Origin: Paenibacillus sp. LHD-117
GTDB lineage: Bacteria; Bacillota; Bacilli; Paenibacillales; Paenibacillaceae
NCBI RefSeq assembly: GCF_030929555.1
Contig: NZ_JAVFVT010000006.1
Location: 162,796 to 226,795 of the forward strand
Reading direction: 5' to 3'
DNA: 64,000 nucleotides
In this document: in pieces, positions 16,901 through 25,187 of the stretch
Numbering within the stretch: the first letter of the stretch is position 1
How the letters are laid out: each line of letters begins with the position of its first letter
The notes under the pieces: generated by a model
The model's database searches: none
What the model was told of the DNA's origin: nothing
Seen by the model: only the letters and a program-made list of their open reading frames with translations
Position numbers and translations under genes: made by a program

Positions 16901-19285
16901 AGTCAAACTATTGCTCGCTTGTGATTGATTGTTTTGAGCGTCCTTCGCTTTTACCGTAAACGAATAAGCCGTATTCGGAGTTAGACCCGTCGCTTGGAAG
17001 GTCGTGGTCGTAGACGTTCCGGCAAGAACTGTGCCTTTGTAGATGTTGTATTCCGTTACCGCGACGTTATCCGTGGATGCCGTCCATTGCAAATTGACAG
17101 TATTGAAAGTTTTGCTGGGCGAAGTGAGATTCGTTGGAGTGCTTGGCGCCTGCATATCCACTGTACTGGTCGTTACAGAATAGGTGTTGCTTGACGTGGA
17201 AACGTTTCCTGCCGCATCTTCCGCTTTAACGTAAAAATTATAAGCCGTATTCGCGGTCAAACCATCGACTTGCATTGTGGTACTTGTTGCCGACTTATAG
17301 AAAGCATTGTTTTTATACACATTGTACTTCGTAATGCCAATGTTATCGGTAGAGCCTGTCCACGACAAGTTGACGGTTGTAGCGGTTTTCGCCGTGGAGG
17401 TCAAATTGGATGGCGCCGTTGGAGCCTGCGTATCCGATTGCGTCGTCGTTACGGATACGGTGCTGCTTGCCCCCGACAAATTCCCCGCTTGGTCTATCGC
17501 CTTTACATAGAAAGAATAAGTACTTCCGGATTGTAAACCTGTGGCGACGTAGGATGTTCCGGTCGGCGAAGCGATTAGCGAGTTGTTTTTATAAACTTTG
17601 TACTCTTTAATGCCAACGTTATCCGTCGACGCGGACCATGTTAACGCAACGGAATTTGTCGTCACGTTGCTTTTTGTCAAATTAGAAGGCACTGACGGCG
17701 CCTGGGTATCCGCAGGTTGCGGAACCGTTACCGTAAAGCGTTGCTCTTTTGACGCGTATGGGCAGGTTGACGCTGTACAAAAGGAATACTTGACGGTATA
17801 TGTCCCTGCTATAAGCGTTGAGGGAGATTGCCATGCATAACTAACGTTTTGATTCGTTTTCAAATTCACGGAGCTACCGTTATGCGCCAATTCGATCGTA
17901 TCAACTCTCGTTCCGTTCGGGTTGTCAATGCCGATGAACATCCTCTTAAAATTAGAGGTTCCGGCAGGCGTTGATGGTACTGTTACGTTAAACGTCGCCT
18001 TTTCTCCGGCTTGAATTGCCGTCGTGCTTACCTCTCCGTTAACTTCGGACGGGAACAGGATTTCATCATCGTATGTGGATAACGGAATGACAGGGTCATT
18101 CGAATAACCTAACGCTTTCGCCAGATTTACAATGCCATGGCCGTATTCATGTTGAGCTCCTAGCGGAGTAGCCGAGTCGTATAGCAATTGTTTTACCTGC
18201 TCGCTGGATAAGCCGCTGTTTGTCGACCAAATTGCCGCCAAGGCGCTCGTCACGTGCGAAACGGACATTGAGGTCCCAGATGCGGTTCCATACGCATTAC
18301 TCGGCAAGGTGCTTAATACATTTTGTCCAGGAGCCACGACATCAAGTTCATATCCCGTACTCGTGAAACTCGTCAACACATGCGCTCGATTCACCGCACC
18401 GACCGATATGACCTCAGGATATAAAGCAGGGTAGGTTTCCATTTCATCGCCTTGCCCTCTATTTCCTGCGGCGGCAACCATTAAAATACCTTGATTTTGG
18501 GCTTCGACGATCGCTTCGTGAAGAGCTTGACTGTACTCAATACCGCCGAAACTCATTGAAATGATGTTGATGTGGTTTTCGATCGCCCACTCAATCCCTT
18601 GAATAATTTGGGAATAATTACCACTCCCTGAATCTCCTAGTACTTTGACGGCATAAAGCTCTACAAAAGGGGCCGCTCCGATGATTCCCGTGCCATTTTT
18701 TGCGCCGCTAATAGTGCCCGAGACATGAGTTCCATGCCCGTTATTGTCAAAATAAGAGGTTGAGTTGGGATCGAACGAAATACCTCCAGCAATAAACAAA
18801 TCGTTATGGTCGGCAATCCCCGTATCGAGAACAGCGACCTTGATTCCTTCGCCTAGCCTAAGCGCATTGTTCTCAAGCAATTGATCCGCGCCGATCGAAT
18901 AGATTCCCCAAGGAAACGTTTCCTCTGTATTCTCCATATACACTACAGAATCGTCATTTTGGTTTGCCTCAAAAGTATTTATGCTTGCAACGGAATCAGG
19001 CTCGATATATCGAACATCCTGATCGTCCAGTAGCTCTGTCGCCTCTTGAAATGTCAATTCCGCAGCAACGCGTTTACTCTTTTGATGCTTCAGTTGCTTA
19101 AAAGACTTGATTTTCTTCTTGCTGGCAAAAGTCTCCGAATCTACTCCGTCTTTCAAACCAATTAAATACTTTTGTTTCAAATCGTTTTTTCCAGTTTGAT
19201 CATCTGCCGCGAACGCCGTTGTTGTAATCGTACACCAAATAATTGAGAAAGATACAAATATATGAAATATTCTTAAATTCATCAC
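13949..19285 (-). CDS. Giant secreted protein: subtilase + M23 metallopeptidase + FnIII repeats
   Basis: A 1778-residue secreted protein with two proteolytic domains. Order: signal peptide (1-26, cut after TAFA); I9-type propeptide (about 35-100); S8 subtilase (about 125-395) with Asp154 (VAVLDTG), His184 (GHGTHVSG) and Ser339 (GTSMSVSH); a beta domain (about 400-525); four fibronectin III repeats (about 530-890, TDNVG and YSFTVKAKDAAGN motifs); an M23 domain (about 898-1045) with zinc ligands His926/Asp930 (HEGTD) and His1015/His1017 (HLHFE); a Big2-like domain (about 1145-1220); and alternating bacterial Ig-like and FnIII domains to the end. No SLH or LPXTG anchor is seen, so it is released or held by its repeats. 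AAGGAG precedes GTG 19285/ATG 19282. It follows the lipoprotein gene by 16 bases. The 3' third is visibly AT-richer than the 5' half. Confidence 0.93.
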   Translation of the reverse strand: MMNLRIFHIFVSFSIIWCTITTTAFAADDQTGKNDLKQKYLIGLKDGVDSETFASKKKIKSFKQLKHQKSKRVAAELTFQEATELLDDQDVRYIEPDSVASINTFEANQNDDSVVYMENTEETFPWGIYSIGADQLLENNALRLGEGIKVAVLDTGIADHNDLFIAGGISFDPNSTSYFDNNGHGTHVSGTISGAKNGTGIIGAAPFVELYAVKVLGDSGSGNYSQIIQGIEWAIENHINIISMSFGGIEYSQALHEAIVEAQNQGILMVAAAGNRGQGDEMETYPALYPEVISVGAVNRAHVLTSFTSTGYELDVVAPGQNVLSTLPSNAYGTASGTSMSVSHVTSALAAIWSTNSGLSSEQVKQLLYDSATPLGAQHEYGHGIVNLAKALGYSNDPVIPLSTYDDEILFPSEVNGEVSTTAIQAGEKATFNVTVPSTPAGTSNFKRMFIGIDNPNGTRVDTIELAHNGSSVNLKTNQNVSYAWQSPSTLIAGTYTVKYSFCTASTCPYASKEQRFTVTVPQPADTQAPSVPSNLTKSNVTTNSVALTWSASTDNVGIKEYKVYKNNSLIASPTGTSYVATGLQSGSTYSFYVKAIDQAGNLSGASSTVSVTTTQSDTQAPTAPSNLTSTAKTATTVNLSWTGSTDNIGITKYNVYKNNAFYKSATSTTMQVDGLTANTAYNFYVKAEDAAGNVSTSSNTYSVTTSTVDMQAPSTPTNLTSPSKTFNTVNLQWTASTDNVAVTEYNIYKGTVLAGTSTTTTFQATGLTPNTAYSFTVKAKDAQNNQSQASNSLTVTTNASNDVTAPTAPTNLKATTVKPTSVTLSWTASTDNVGVTGYIIYKDGGQVGTSTSTTFTLTPLISGKTYSFTVKAKDAAGNLSPVSTALSVTMPTTSTSLVWPVPGSKKITSHFGMRFHPTKKKNLLHEGTDIGPAARGVAGDKIVTMTNGTVLFTGFSGCGGNMIAVKHQVNGKWVVSRYLHLKDNSIVVDRNDSINGGDEVGKMAMTGGCVTGVHLHFETRQAKSEAKATSNSKDQTPVDPLKTYFPEYDPRSNNSTADYEEEIMENHHMIGIYKPLQDTMYPIGMLSEMTSTELSESEISYSDLKELFVISSGYTVDDLAEGSASSTDVEEIGKMVINSLSAYPSSINLLSGSSIQLAIMANFNDSASSNITNVVRISTSNAIVNVNASGVVTANTVGSSTLTVSYAGKTLSIPVLVNNPPPQDTIPPTSPSISLSNANWTNQDVRVTITSGTDSGSGVWKNQYKIGSQGMWTDYSIPVLLTSEGQSSFYARTIDYAGNISSEASIFIKIDKTTPSVPMGLTTISKTSSSVSLTWIPSSDNVGVTEYEIYQGSTKVGGSFGVSHTVGGLSPNNTYNFYVKAKDAAGNTSELSSSLVVTTSATSPTFPRIELSNYEWTSANVTATITPGTDGGGAGVSAEYKLGATGTWAPYSSPITISQPGASTIYSRSIDSTENISIESSVTVKIDREVPTAPTGLIVMNKTNTSVTLSWSNSSDNVEVNGYRIYNGTTLVGISAIPKYTIKRLTANTSYSFKIQAIDSANNLSNYSNILNLTTDIAAPSDTIAPSRPSGLVASMQADSSVLLTWNASSDNVGVTQYEIYDTRTSPSRLLGISATNSFTVTGLKPGPAYNLTVNAVDAAGNTATYLNGWLVPEINSSNGPILQGTKSKNINGSYVISLSWSPPSNFGPVMHYLLYYQYTGMTGKFGNVQMIRSTTDLSITFPNVTGTTSRFYIVAVDNQGNLSTSNSWSVSLGGIT

Positions 19286-19301
19286 GATCAGAGTTCTCCT
19301 T

Positions 19302-20444
19302 CTATTCGATTTGTTTGCGTCCGGAACCGTCTGTTTTCATCAATATCAAATTCTCTTCACTATCCGTGTCTTCCGTCAGGTTCAAATCTTTGTACAAAAT
19401 CATGTCTCCAAGAACATGAAGGTAATACGGCCTGTCATCGCTGAGCTTTACTTTTTCGGTTCCGTCAATTTTCACCTTAAAAAATCCAGGATCTTCACGA
19501 AGACCGTAATAGACCCACCCCCCCGATACATTACAGAGTAAGTTAGGAATATCGTCGCTGATTTTTTGATTGTCAGTTCCGTCCGTATGTACTCGATACA
19601 TTTTGTCTTCATCCGAACCATTTCGATAATAAATCCATCCATCGGACAGTCCGAATACTTGAATTTCATCCGTCACCTTTCGAGTTTCGAGCTTGTCGAG
19701 AGTGACGCTAAATGTCCCGATATCCATGAGACTGTCATAGACAAGCAGGCCATTTTGGACACTTAAGGAAAGCAATTCTTCTGCATCGGATACCAACTGT
19801 TCGTCTGAACCGTCCCACCGCATTTTATGAACTTGATAAGTCATATCCAAATAATAAATCCAATCTTTTTCGAAGTTCAAATTGAAAAACATGCCTGGTT
19901 TTATCAAATGCTTCTGTGTTCCATCAAATCTAATTTTGAATAAACCATCAGGGACAGTGCTTCGATAATAAACCCAGTCATCCATAACATGGATGTCCGA
20001 ACTTTTGATATCTTTCGACAATTTGACCTTTTCGGTTCCGTCTAATTTCATCCGATATAGAAACCCGTTGTCCGCCAAATTACTAAAAAAGATATACTCT
20101 CGCGATCGATCGGCAAATCCACCGTTGAGGATGTTACTCGTCGAATTTGCGGTATCTGACTCGACCTCTGACAAGGGATCATCATGCATGGCTTCTTTCC
20201 CAGGTTCTTGCGTGGCTACTTCTGCGGTTTCTTGTACGTAGTCTTGTTCGGGCTCTTGTGTGGGTTCTTGTGTGGATTCTTGTGTGGGCTCTTGTTCATT
20301 CTTGAGTATCGGTGTTGTCTCTGAATGGGATTTGATGGATTGCGATTCCTTCAATTGTTCCGTTGCCTTACTTTTATCGTTAGAACAACCCCCCACAAAA
20401 ACAATAATAATACAAACGAATAAAAATATTATTCGAACACTCAA
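19302..20444 (-). CDS. Lipoprotein with DUF5050-type beta-propeller repeats
   Basis: An exported lipoprotein of about 380 residues. The frame is open to an ATG at 20507 without a ribosome site. A TTG at 20444 has GGAGGG at eight-base spacing and gives a textbook signal, SVRIIFLFVCIIIVFVGGC, so it is preferred. After the lipid-modified Cys comes a repetitive QEPTQESTQEPTQEP spacer, then about six repeats of the form W-[IV]-Y-Y-R ... K-[MI]-x-x-DG-[ST], the DUF5050 or YWTD-like propeller signature, usually a ligand or wall-binding surface. It is the first gene of a two-gene operon with the giant protease, which suggests a role as a docking or sensing partner. This role is inference. Confidence 0.8.
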   Translation of the reverse strand: MSVRIIFLFVCIIIVFVGGCSNDKSKATEQLKESQSIKSHSETTPILKNEQEPTQESTQEPTQEPEQDYVQETAEVATQEPGKEAMHDDPLSEVESDTANSTSNILNGGFADRSREYIFFSNLADNGFLYRMKLDGTEKVKLSKDIKSSDIHVMDDWVYYRSTVPDGLFKIRFDGTQKHLIKPGMFFNLNFEKDWIYYLDMTYQVHKMRWDGSDEQLVSDAEELLSLSVQNGLLVYDSLMDIGTFSVTLDKLETRKVTDEIQVFGLSDGWIYYRNGSDEDKMYRVHTDGTDNQKISDDIPNLLCNVSGGWVYYGLREDPGFFKVKIDGTEKVKLSDDRPYYLHVLGDMILYKDLNLTEDTDSEENLILMKTDGSGRKQIE

Positions 20445-20567
20445 AACCAAATCCCTCCACTTAAATTCATTTTTACGATGACTATTGATTCCATTTCGAA
20501 TCTTCATTTCACTTTTTTATCATTTTCAAAACAAAAATGCGTTCCCCATCATTGAAAGGCTATTTTC

Positions 20568-20582
20568 GTTAATATCATTAAC
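20568..20582. promoter_or_regulatory. Inverted repeat upstream of the lipoprotein/protease operon
   Basis: GTTAAT-ATC-ATTAAC is a perfect short inverted repeat about 125 bases before the lipoprotein start. The 438-base AT-rich gap 20445-20882 holds this, a 13-base direct repeat AACCAGAATAACT at 20580-20592 and 20825-20837, and otherwise nothing I can assign. Confidence 0.3.
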
Positions 20583-20882
20583 CAGAATAACTGATAAATC
20601 AAAAGCAAGTAAGGGGTTAATTTTGCCGAAATATGTTGTTAATTGACGAATATGTACTTTTTTTTAATTTTACCATTAATTCATCAGCAACATGACTTAT
20701 GTATGACTACAGCAGTTCGTTCCAAAGAATGTAAATCTAGAAAGATTCAAAATATACTACTCTAATCCGTTTTTGCTCTTGACTTTTACTGATCACCATT
20801 GTGATCGCGAAGGATACCGATTTAAACCAGAATAACTCTCAAGATTTAAGGTAATGAACATGAAAGAATCCCCAGAAAATCA

Positions 20883-22552
20883 CCTGAATCCGTGATATTA
20901 AATTCATAAAATACGAGTAAATCAAAGGAAATTACCTCTCTGATGGCGAAATATAAAGATAATCGCTGATTAACTACATTCACCTATGAGGTGCTGATTA
21001 TAAAGATCCAATTCATCCAATCAAAGGAAATTCTATTAACAACACATACAGGACTGGCCTCGGTCGGTGCGTTGCTTTCCCATACACAACTGTCGCAACG
21101 TCTGAACCGCTCCGTCGTGAAAGGGATGGAGAATCCGATTCATGGAAACGGCGATGTCATGAAGAGCTATGTGGGGCTGCTATGCCATGGCAAAAGTGAC
21201 TTCGACCATATCGAGCCTTTCCGCAAAGACCCGGTATTTCAAACTTGTTTCGACGTCCGCAAGGTGCCATCGAGCCCAACGCTTCGTCAACGTTTGGATG
21301 CAGCTGCTCAAACGATGGATGTCCATTGGAATGAAATCCTGCTGCAGGAATCCGCCGACTTGATTCGAAACGTAAAGGCCCCCGTAACTGGACTAGTCGC
21401 CGGCGAGCACACTGTTATTCCACTGGACATTGACGTATCGCCTTTTGATAACTCAGGCACGAAAAAAGAAGGGATTTCGCTCACGTACAAGGGAACGTTC
21501 GGCTTCGCGCCGATCTTCGCTTACCTCGGTCAAGAAGGTTACGGTGTGCATGTGCAGCTTCGAGAAGGCAGCACACACAGTCAGAAGGATAGCGCTGACT
21601 TTCTCCGCGAAAGCATTCATTATGCTCGGCGTATCACGAGTGAACGCCTTCTCGTTCGGATGGATTCCGCTCATGACAGTCTGGAGAATTTGCAGGTTTG
21701 TCACGCCGAGACGGCGGTTGATTACATCATTAAAGTCAATCTGCGAGGCGCTTCCAAGGAAGGCTGGCTGCGGATCGCAGAGGACAAAGGCATTGCCTGT
21801 GAACAGCGCCCGGGCAAGACGGAATACATCGGTTTTATTGCATTTCCGCAGAAGGGATTCGATCGCAACTTGCGTCAAGTGTTCCAAGTCTTCGTGCGAA
21901 CGATCGATCGGGATGGACAACTGCTCTTGTTTCCGGATGTAGAAGTGAACGTTTATTGGACATCCCTTACCTGCTCGCCATGGCGTGTCATTGAGCTATA
22001 TCGCGATCACGGCACGAGCGAGCAATTTCATAGCGAGCTCAAGACGGATTTGGATTTGGAGCGTCTCCCCGCCGGTAAATTCGACACAAACGATCTGATT
22101 TTGCATGCAGGTTTATTCGCGTATAACCTGCTTCGTATCATGGGTCAGGAAAGTCTACGCGAGGACGACGCACCGATTCGTGGAGGCGTGAAACGTCGCC
22201 GCATCCGTACAGTGATTCAAAACATCGTGTACATCGCCGCCAGAGTTAGCCGTCATGCGCGACAAACGATATTTATTTTCGGGCGTTACAGCCCCTGGTT
22301 TCACACCGTACGACGAATTTACCAGGCATTTGCGTGATCACTCTTCTACCGATTGCGAAACCAATCGTTATTTTCGACTTCCGCCTTGCCTGTAAACTGC
22401 AAGGCTTCTTGAGCGTGTCTAGCTGAATGAAATGCCGTTCTGTATGATTTTATGGTTCATGATGATCAACTGAAGATGGGGCGTTGCGGATTACATTTAT
22501 CCATTAAATCCCATCAAAGGGAATGCAGGGATTCACTCATCACGGATTCAGG
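20883..22552 (+). mobile_element. IS1380-family insertion sequence, complete
   Basis: A 1670-base element bounded by perfect 14-base inverted repeats, CCTGAATCCGTGAT at 20883-20896 and ATCACGGATTCAGG at 22539-22552. The size, the CCT terminus and the single transposase match the IS1380 family. The four bases outside each end (ATCA and AATT) do not match, so no clean target duplication is visible; the element may be old or the flanks rearranged. It sits between the lipoprotein operon and a small lipoprotein gene and disrupts no recognisable frame. Confidence 0.85.
20991..22337 (+). CDS. IS1380-family transposase
   Basis: A 448-residue DDE transposase. The N-terminal YVGLLCHGKSDFDHIEPFRK and VPSSPTLRQRL match the IS1380 pattern. 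The core has the first Asp in PLDIDVSPFDN (146 or 148), a second Asp in LLVRMDSAHDS (225), and a Glu in YRDHGTSEQFHSEL (344/349), and the C-terminus ends with LFAYNLLRIMGQ. Length is normal for the family and no frame break is visible, so it may be active. The start is GTG at 20991, 108 bases inside the left inverted repeat, with only a weak ribosome site, as is common for transposases. Confidence 0.9.
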   Translation: MLIIKIQFIQSKEILLTTHTGLASVGALLSHTQLSQRLNRSVVKGMENPIHGNGDVMKSYVGLLCHGKSDFDHIEPFRKDPVFQTCFDVRKVPSSPTLRQRLDAAAQTMDVHWNEILLQESADLIRNVKAPVTGLVAGEHTVIPLDIDVSPFDNSGTKKEGISLTYKGTFGFAPIFAYLGQEGYGVHVQLREGSTHSQKDSADFLRESIHYARRITSERLLVRMDSAHDSLENLQVCHAETAVDYIIKVNLRGASKEGWLRIAEDKGIACEQRPGKTEYIGFIAFPQKGFDRNLRQVFQVFVRTIDRDGQLLLFPDVEVNVYWTSLTCSPWRVIELYRDHGTSEQFHSELKTDLDLERLPAGKFDTNDLILHAGLFAYNLLRIMGQESLREDDAPIRGGVKRRRIRTVIQNIVYIAARVSRHARQTIFIFGRYSPWFHTVRRIYQAFA

Positions 22553-22634
22553 AATTAATTAAACTTCCATATATTATTTTTATTATATCTAATATACATA
22601 TTAGTAAATAATGAAATCGCGACATCAGACGATT

Positions 22635-22678
22635 AAAAAACCTCCAGCCGGATTCCGCAGAAGCGGAAGGGCTGAAGG
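22635..22678 (-). terminator. Terminator after the small lipoprotein
   Basis: Stem of CCTCCAGCC with GGCTGAAGG and an inner TTCCGC/GCGGAA. On the minus strand it runs into six T residues at 22635-22640. Confidence 0.8.
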
Positions 22679-22707
22679 TAGTGTGGATGGAAGAAAATAC
22701 GTACAAC

Positions 22708-22944
22708 TTATTCTGCTACGCCAGCGTCGGGATCGGCCTGCTCCGTAGGCACGGCATTCTCGTCCGTACCGCCCCCGCCCATATTATTCGTCGATTCGTT
22801 CGCGTTTACGTTGGCGTTGCCGTCCCCGTTCGTGTTCACGTCGGCGCCATTGTTGCATGCCGACGCCCCGAAGAGCAATACGGCGCACATCGTGGCTGTG
22901 AGCAGCAGTTTCGTCATCTTTTGTTTTTTGGTTGCGTGTTTCAT
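22708..22944 (-). CDS. Small Asn/Gly-rich lipoprotein
   Basis: A 78-residue secreted lipoprotein. The signal is TKLLLTATMCAVLLFGASAC, with lipobox GASAC and lipidation at that Cys. The mature 48 residues are low complexity (DVNTNGDGNANVNANES) and acidic. Of the two possible ATGs (22950 and 22944), the second has AGAGG at normal spacing while the first is too close to it. It is a single gene with its own terminator. Such small Asn/Gly lipoproteins are common in Paenibacillaceae and have no assigned function; I do not recognise this one. Confidence 0.75.
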   Translation of the reverse strand: MKHATKKQKMTKLLLTATMCAVLLFGASACNNGADVNTNGDGNANVNANESTNNMGGGGTDENAVPTEQADPDAGVAE

Positions 22945-23120
22945 TTTCATCGTCCTCTCGGTTTTATAAGTTGGCTGGAAAGCGATCTACCTGCGTCGCT
23001 ATCCTTCCTTAACCGAAGAGGAACCGATTGAAACGGATTCCCGAATGAGAATATACTCAGATTCGCTGCCGGCCGATTAGACTTGCGGCCGCAGCGCGGC
23101 CATGATGTTATCCGCCTGCT

Positions 23121-24008
23121 TTATAACCGCTGCTGCAGCAGATGGACCAGCTCCTCCGGCGACTCCCATGGAATCGGACGGATAAAGTCCAGATGGGCAT
23201 TCGACTGGCCGGGGACATCGCTCCTCGCCGTCCAGACAATTGGTACGCCGGCACGCGCCGCGAAGCCCGCCGCGTAATAAACCTCCGGACCGGCATCGGT
23301 GACGTCGATGATCAGAAGCTTGCAGGACGATAGGCTCTCGAGCAGACCGTCATCCAGCTTGCGCATGATCGAAGGCTGCAGCAGGCGAGAACGGTAGCCG
23401 CATTGCTCCAGCCCCGGCAGCAAGACGGAGGACCATTCCATGCCGATAAAATCGTTGCCGGCAATGACGCAGCAGTCCTTCTGCCTGCCGCCGCCCGAAT
23501 CCGCGGCCGCTTCTGCCCAACCGGACTCCGTCAGCTTCAGAACCGCGCCCTCCCGCATCACCCAGCCCGATTCGCGCAGCCGTTCGATGAGATAGACCAA
23601 CTCCTGAAGATTGGACGCGTACGCGATATTGTAAAACCTGGACAACGGATGAAGACTGACCGGCTCGCCGGGCCCTTCCGACTTCCTGTACACGTACCTG
23701 AGCAAGCGGCGCTCCTTCTGATCGGCCGTCATCGGAATCGACGGAGCATCCAGGATGGCCTCCACGTCGTCCAGCGTGAGCGACGCGCGCTCGCCATCCT
23801 CGTCAAGCTCGCGAATATAAGCGGATATAATCGGCAGCAGCCGCCTTTTTTTCTCATAGGAAAAAGCTTGAATGGCATTGTAGGCATCGCCTCTCAGCCT
23901 ATAGTAGCCGTGCGGGGCGCACATGCATCCGTAATAGCGATCGAACCCGCCGTCCCGATCGATCGGGATCAGCTCGTTGCAAAACAAACAATGTTTTTTC
24001 AGTTTCAT
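23121..24008 (-). CDS. Zinc-finger protein with C-terminal TIR/deoxyribosyltransferase-like domain
   Basis: A 295-residue cytoplasmic protein I cannot name. Residues 7-30 hold CxxC and CxC (Cys7, Cys10, Cys28, Cys30), a probable zinc site. Residues 45-170 are mostly helical. Residues 178-290 look like the nucleoside 2-deoxyribosyltransferase/TIR-like fold: CVIAGNDFIGMEW, a GYRSRLL strand, then LLIIDVTDAGPEVYYAAGFA. In related sequences the last motif reads VYYEAGFA with a catalytic Glu; here position 246 is Ala, so NAD or nucleoside cleavage may be lost. The gene stands alone, with no partner that would mark a known defence system. It could be a sensor or nucleotide-binding protein. Confidence 0.7.
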   Translation of the reverse strand: MKLKKHCLFCNELIPIDRDGGFDRYYGCMCAPHGYYRLRGDAYNAIQAFSYEKKRRLLPIISAYIRELDEDGERASLTLDDVEAILDAPSIPMTADQKERRLLRYVYRKSEGPGEPVSLHPLSRFYNIAYASNLQELVYLIERLRESGWVMREGAVLKLTESGWAEAAADSGGGRQKDCCVIAGNDFIGMEWSSVLLPGLEQCGYRSRLLQPSIMRKLDDGLLESLSSCKLLIIDVTDAGPEVYYAAGFAARAGVPIVWTARSDVPGQSNAHLDFIRPIPWESPEELVHLLQQRL

Positions 24009-24102
24009 CGTCCTTCACCTCTTCCCATACGGTTCGGACGAAGTGCGCGATATAAGGGGTATGGCGGCTGGTAAATCCTCACACTATAGATTAATGATAA
24101 GC

Positions 24103-24131
24103 TTGTTACGTTAACGAAACAGTTATATAAT
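24103..24131 (+). promoter_or_regulatory. Promoter with palindrome for the ArsR-type regulator
   Basis: TTGTTA (24103-24108) and TATAAT (24126-24131) are spaced 17 bases apart. TGTTACGTTAACGAAACA (24104-24121) is an 8-of-9 palindrome across the spacer. The layout suggests autorepression by the downstream ArsR-type protein. Confidence 0.6.
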
Positions 24132-24181
24132 GACCATGAGCAGTTAATCGGGCATACCGCCGACGGTCAAAGGAGCACGCC

Positions 24182-25102
24182 ATGGAAGTAGAAGTGAATC
24201 AGCGGAATCTGTTGTTGTTCGAAGCGCTCGCGTCCAAGACGCGAATGCAGATGGTCGAGCTTCTGAAGCACGAGCATTTGAATATAAAAGAGATGGCACA
24301 GCGGTTGGGCATTTCCTCGGCCATCATTACGAAACACGTCAGCCAGCTGGAAGAGGCAGGCGTCATCGCCACCGAAGTCGCGGCCGGCAAACGCGGAACG
24401 CAGAAGATCTGCACGCTGAAGCTGGACAAGGTCACGCTCCTCTTCCGGGAAGAGCCGTTATCCCTCGCGCCGAAGGAGCAACCGTACAATCATTACACGA
24501 GCTCGATTCCGATCGGCCAATATTCCGCTTTCCAAGTGCAGCCGACCTGCGGGCTCGCTTCCGAGGTGAAGCTGATCGGCATGCGGGACGATCCGCGCTA
24601 CTTCGCGGAGCCGGATCATGTCATGGCCCAGCATCTTTGGTTCGCCAGCGGCTTCGTCGAATACCGGATCCCCAATTATTTGACCGGACGCAAGCCGGTC
24701 AGCAGCGTTCGCATCTCCCTAGAGATCTGCTCCGAAGCGCCGGGGTTCGACGAAGACTGGCTCTCCGACATCACATTCTCTTTAGGTGGCGTAACGCTCT
24801 GCAGTTGGACCTCGCCCGGCGACTTCGGCAAAACAAAAGGGAAGCTGACGCCTTCCTGGTGGGAAGGGTATAATACGCAGCATGGTCTGCTCAAAACGCT
24901 CCAAGTTAAGGAGGATGGAACCTACATGGACGGCATCCGATTATCCGACGTCACCGTTAGGGACATCCCGCTCACCGCAGGCGAGGAAATCCGGTTCCGC
25001 ATCGAATCGCCGGAGGATGCCGTCCACCCGGGCGGCGTCAGCCTCTTCGGCAAACGCTTCGGCAATTACGAGCAGGACATCGTCGTGACGATCGGCTGCT
25101 GA
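24182..25102 (+). CDS. ArsR-type transcriptional regulator with large C-terminal domain
   Basis: A 306-residue regulator. Residues 8-75 are an ArsR winged helix (LFEALASKTRMQMVELLK, IKEMAQRLGISSAIITKHVSQLEEAG). The rest, about 200 residues, is a beta-rich domain that resembles no metal-binding ArsR and more likely senses a small molecule such as a sugar. AAAGGAG precedes the ATG. It is convergent with the GH2 gene and shares a hairpin terminator with it. The promoter palindrome has a GTTAAC core, also found in the GH2 leader (26965-26970), so control of GH2 is possible. No metal-site cysteines are visible in the helix region. Confidence 0.85.
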   Translation: MEVEVNQRNLLLFEALASKTRMQMVELLKHEHLNIKEMAQRLGISSAIITKHVSQLEEAGVIATEVAAGKRGTQKICTLKLDKVTLLFREEPLSLAPKEQPYNHYTSSIPIGQYSAFQVQPTCGLASEVKLIGMRDDPRYFAEPDHVMAQHLWFASGFVEYRIPNYLTGRKPVSSVRISLEICSEAPGFDEDWLSDITFSLGGVTLCSWTSPGDFGKTKGKLTPSWWEGYNTQHGLLKTLQVKEDGTYMDGIRLSDVTVRDIPLTAGEEIRFRIESPEDAVHPGGVSLFGKRFGNYEQDIVVTIGC

Positions 25103-25126
25103 TTCGGAAAGTTATTCGCTCCAAGC

Positions 25127-25164
25127 AATAGCGGCCCGCATCATCCAGGATGCGGGCCGCTATT
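25127..25164. terminator. Bidirectional terminator between convergent genes
   Basis: A perfect 16-bp stem, AATAGCGGCCCGCATC with its complement, around a 6-base loop. It lies between the ArsR-type gene (plus) and the GH2 gene (minus) and can serve both. Confidence 0.8.
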
Positions 25165-25187
25165 TGCTTTCGTTTTCTTTTTTTCTG

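Noticed and set aside
20879..22556. Four-base target duplication around the IS1380 element
   Set aside because: The flanks ATCA and AATT do not match, so no duplication can be claimed.
23121..25102. Defence island including the TIR-like protein
   Set aside because: The neighbours are a small lipoprotein, an ArsR-type regulator and GH2; no second defence gene is present.
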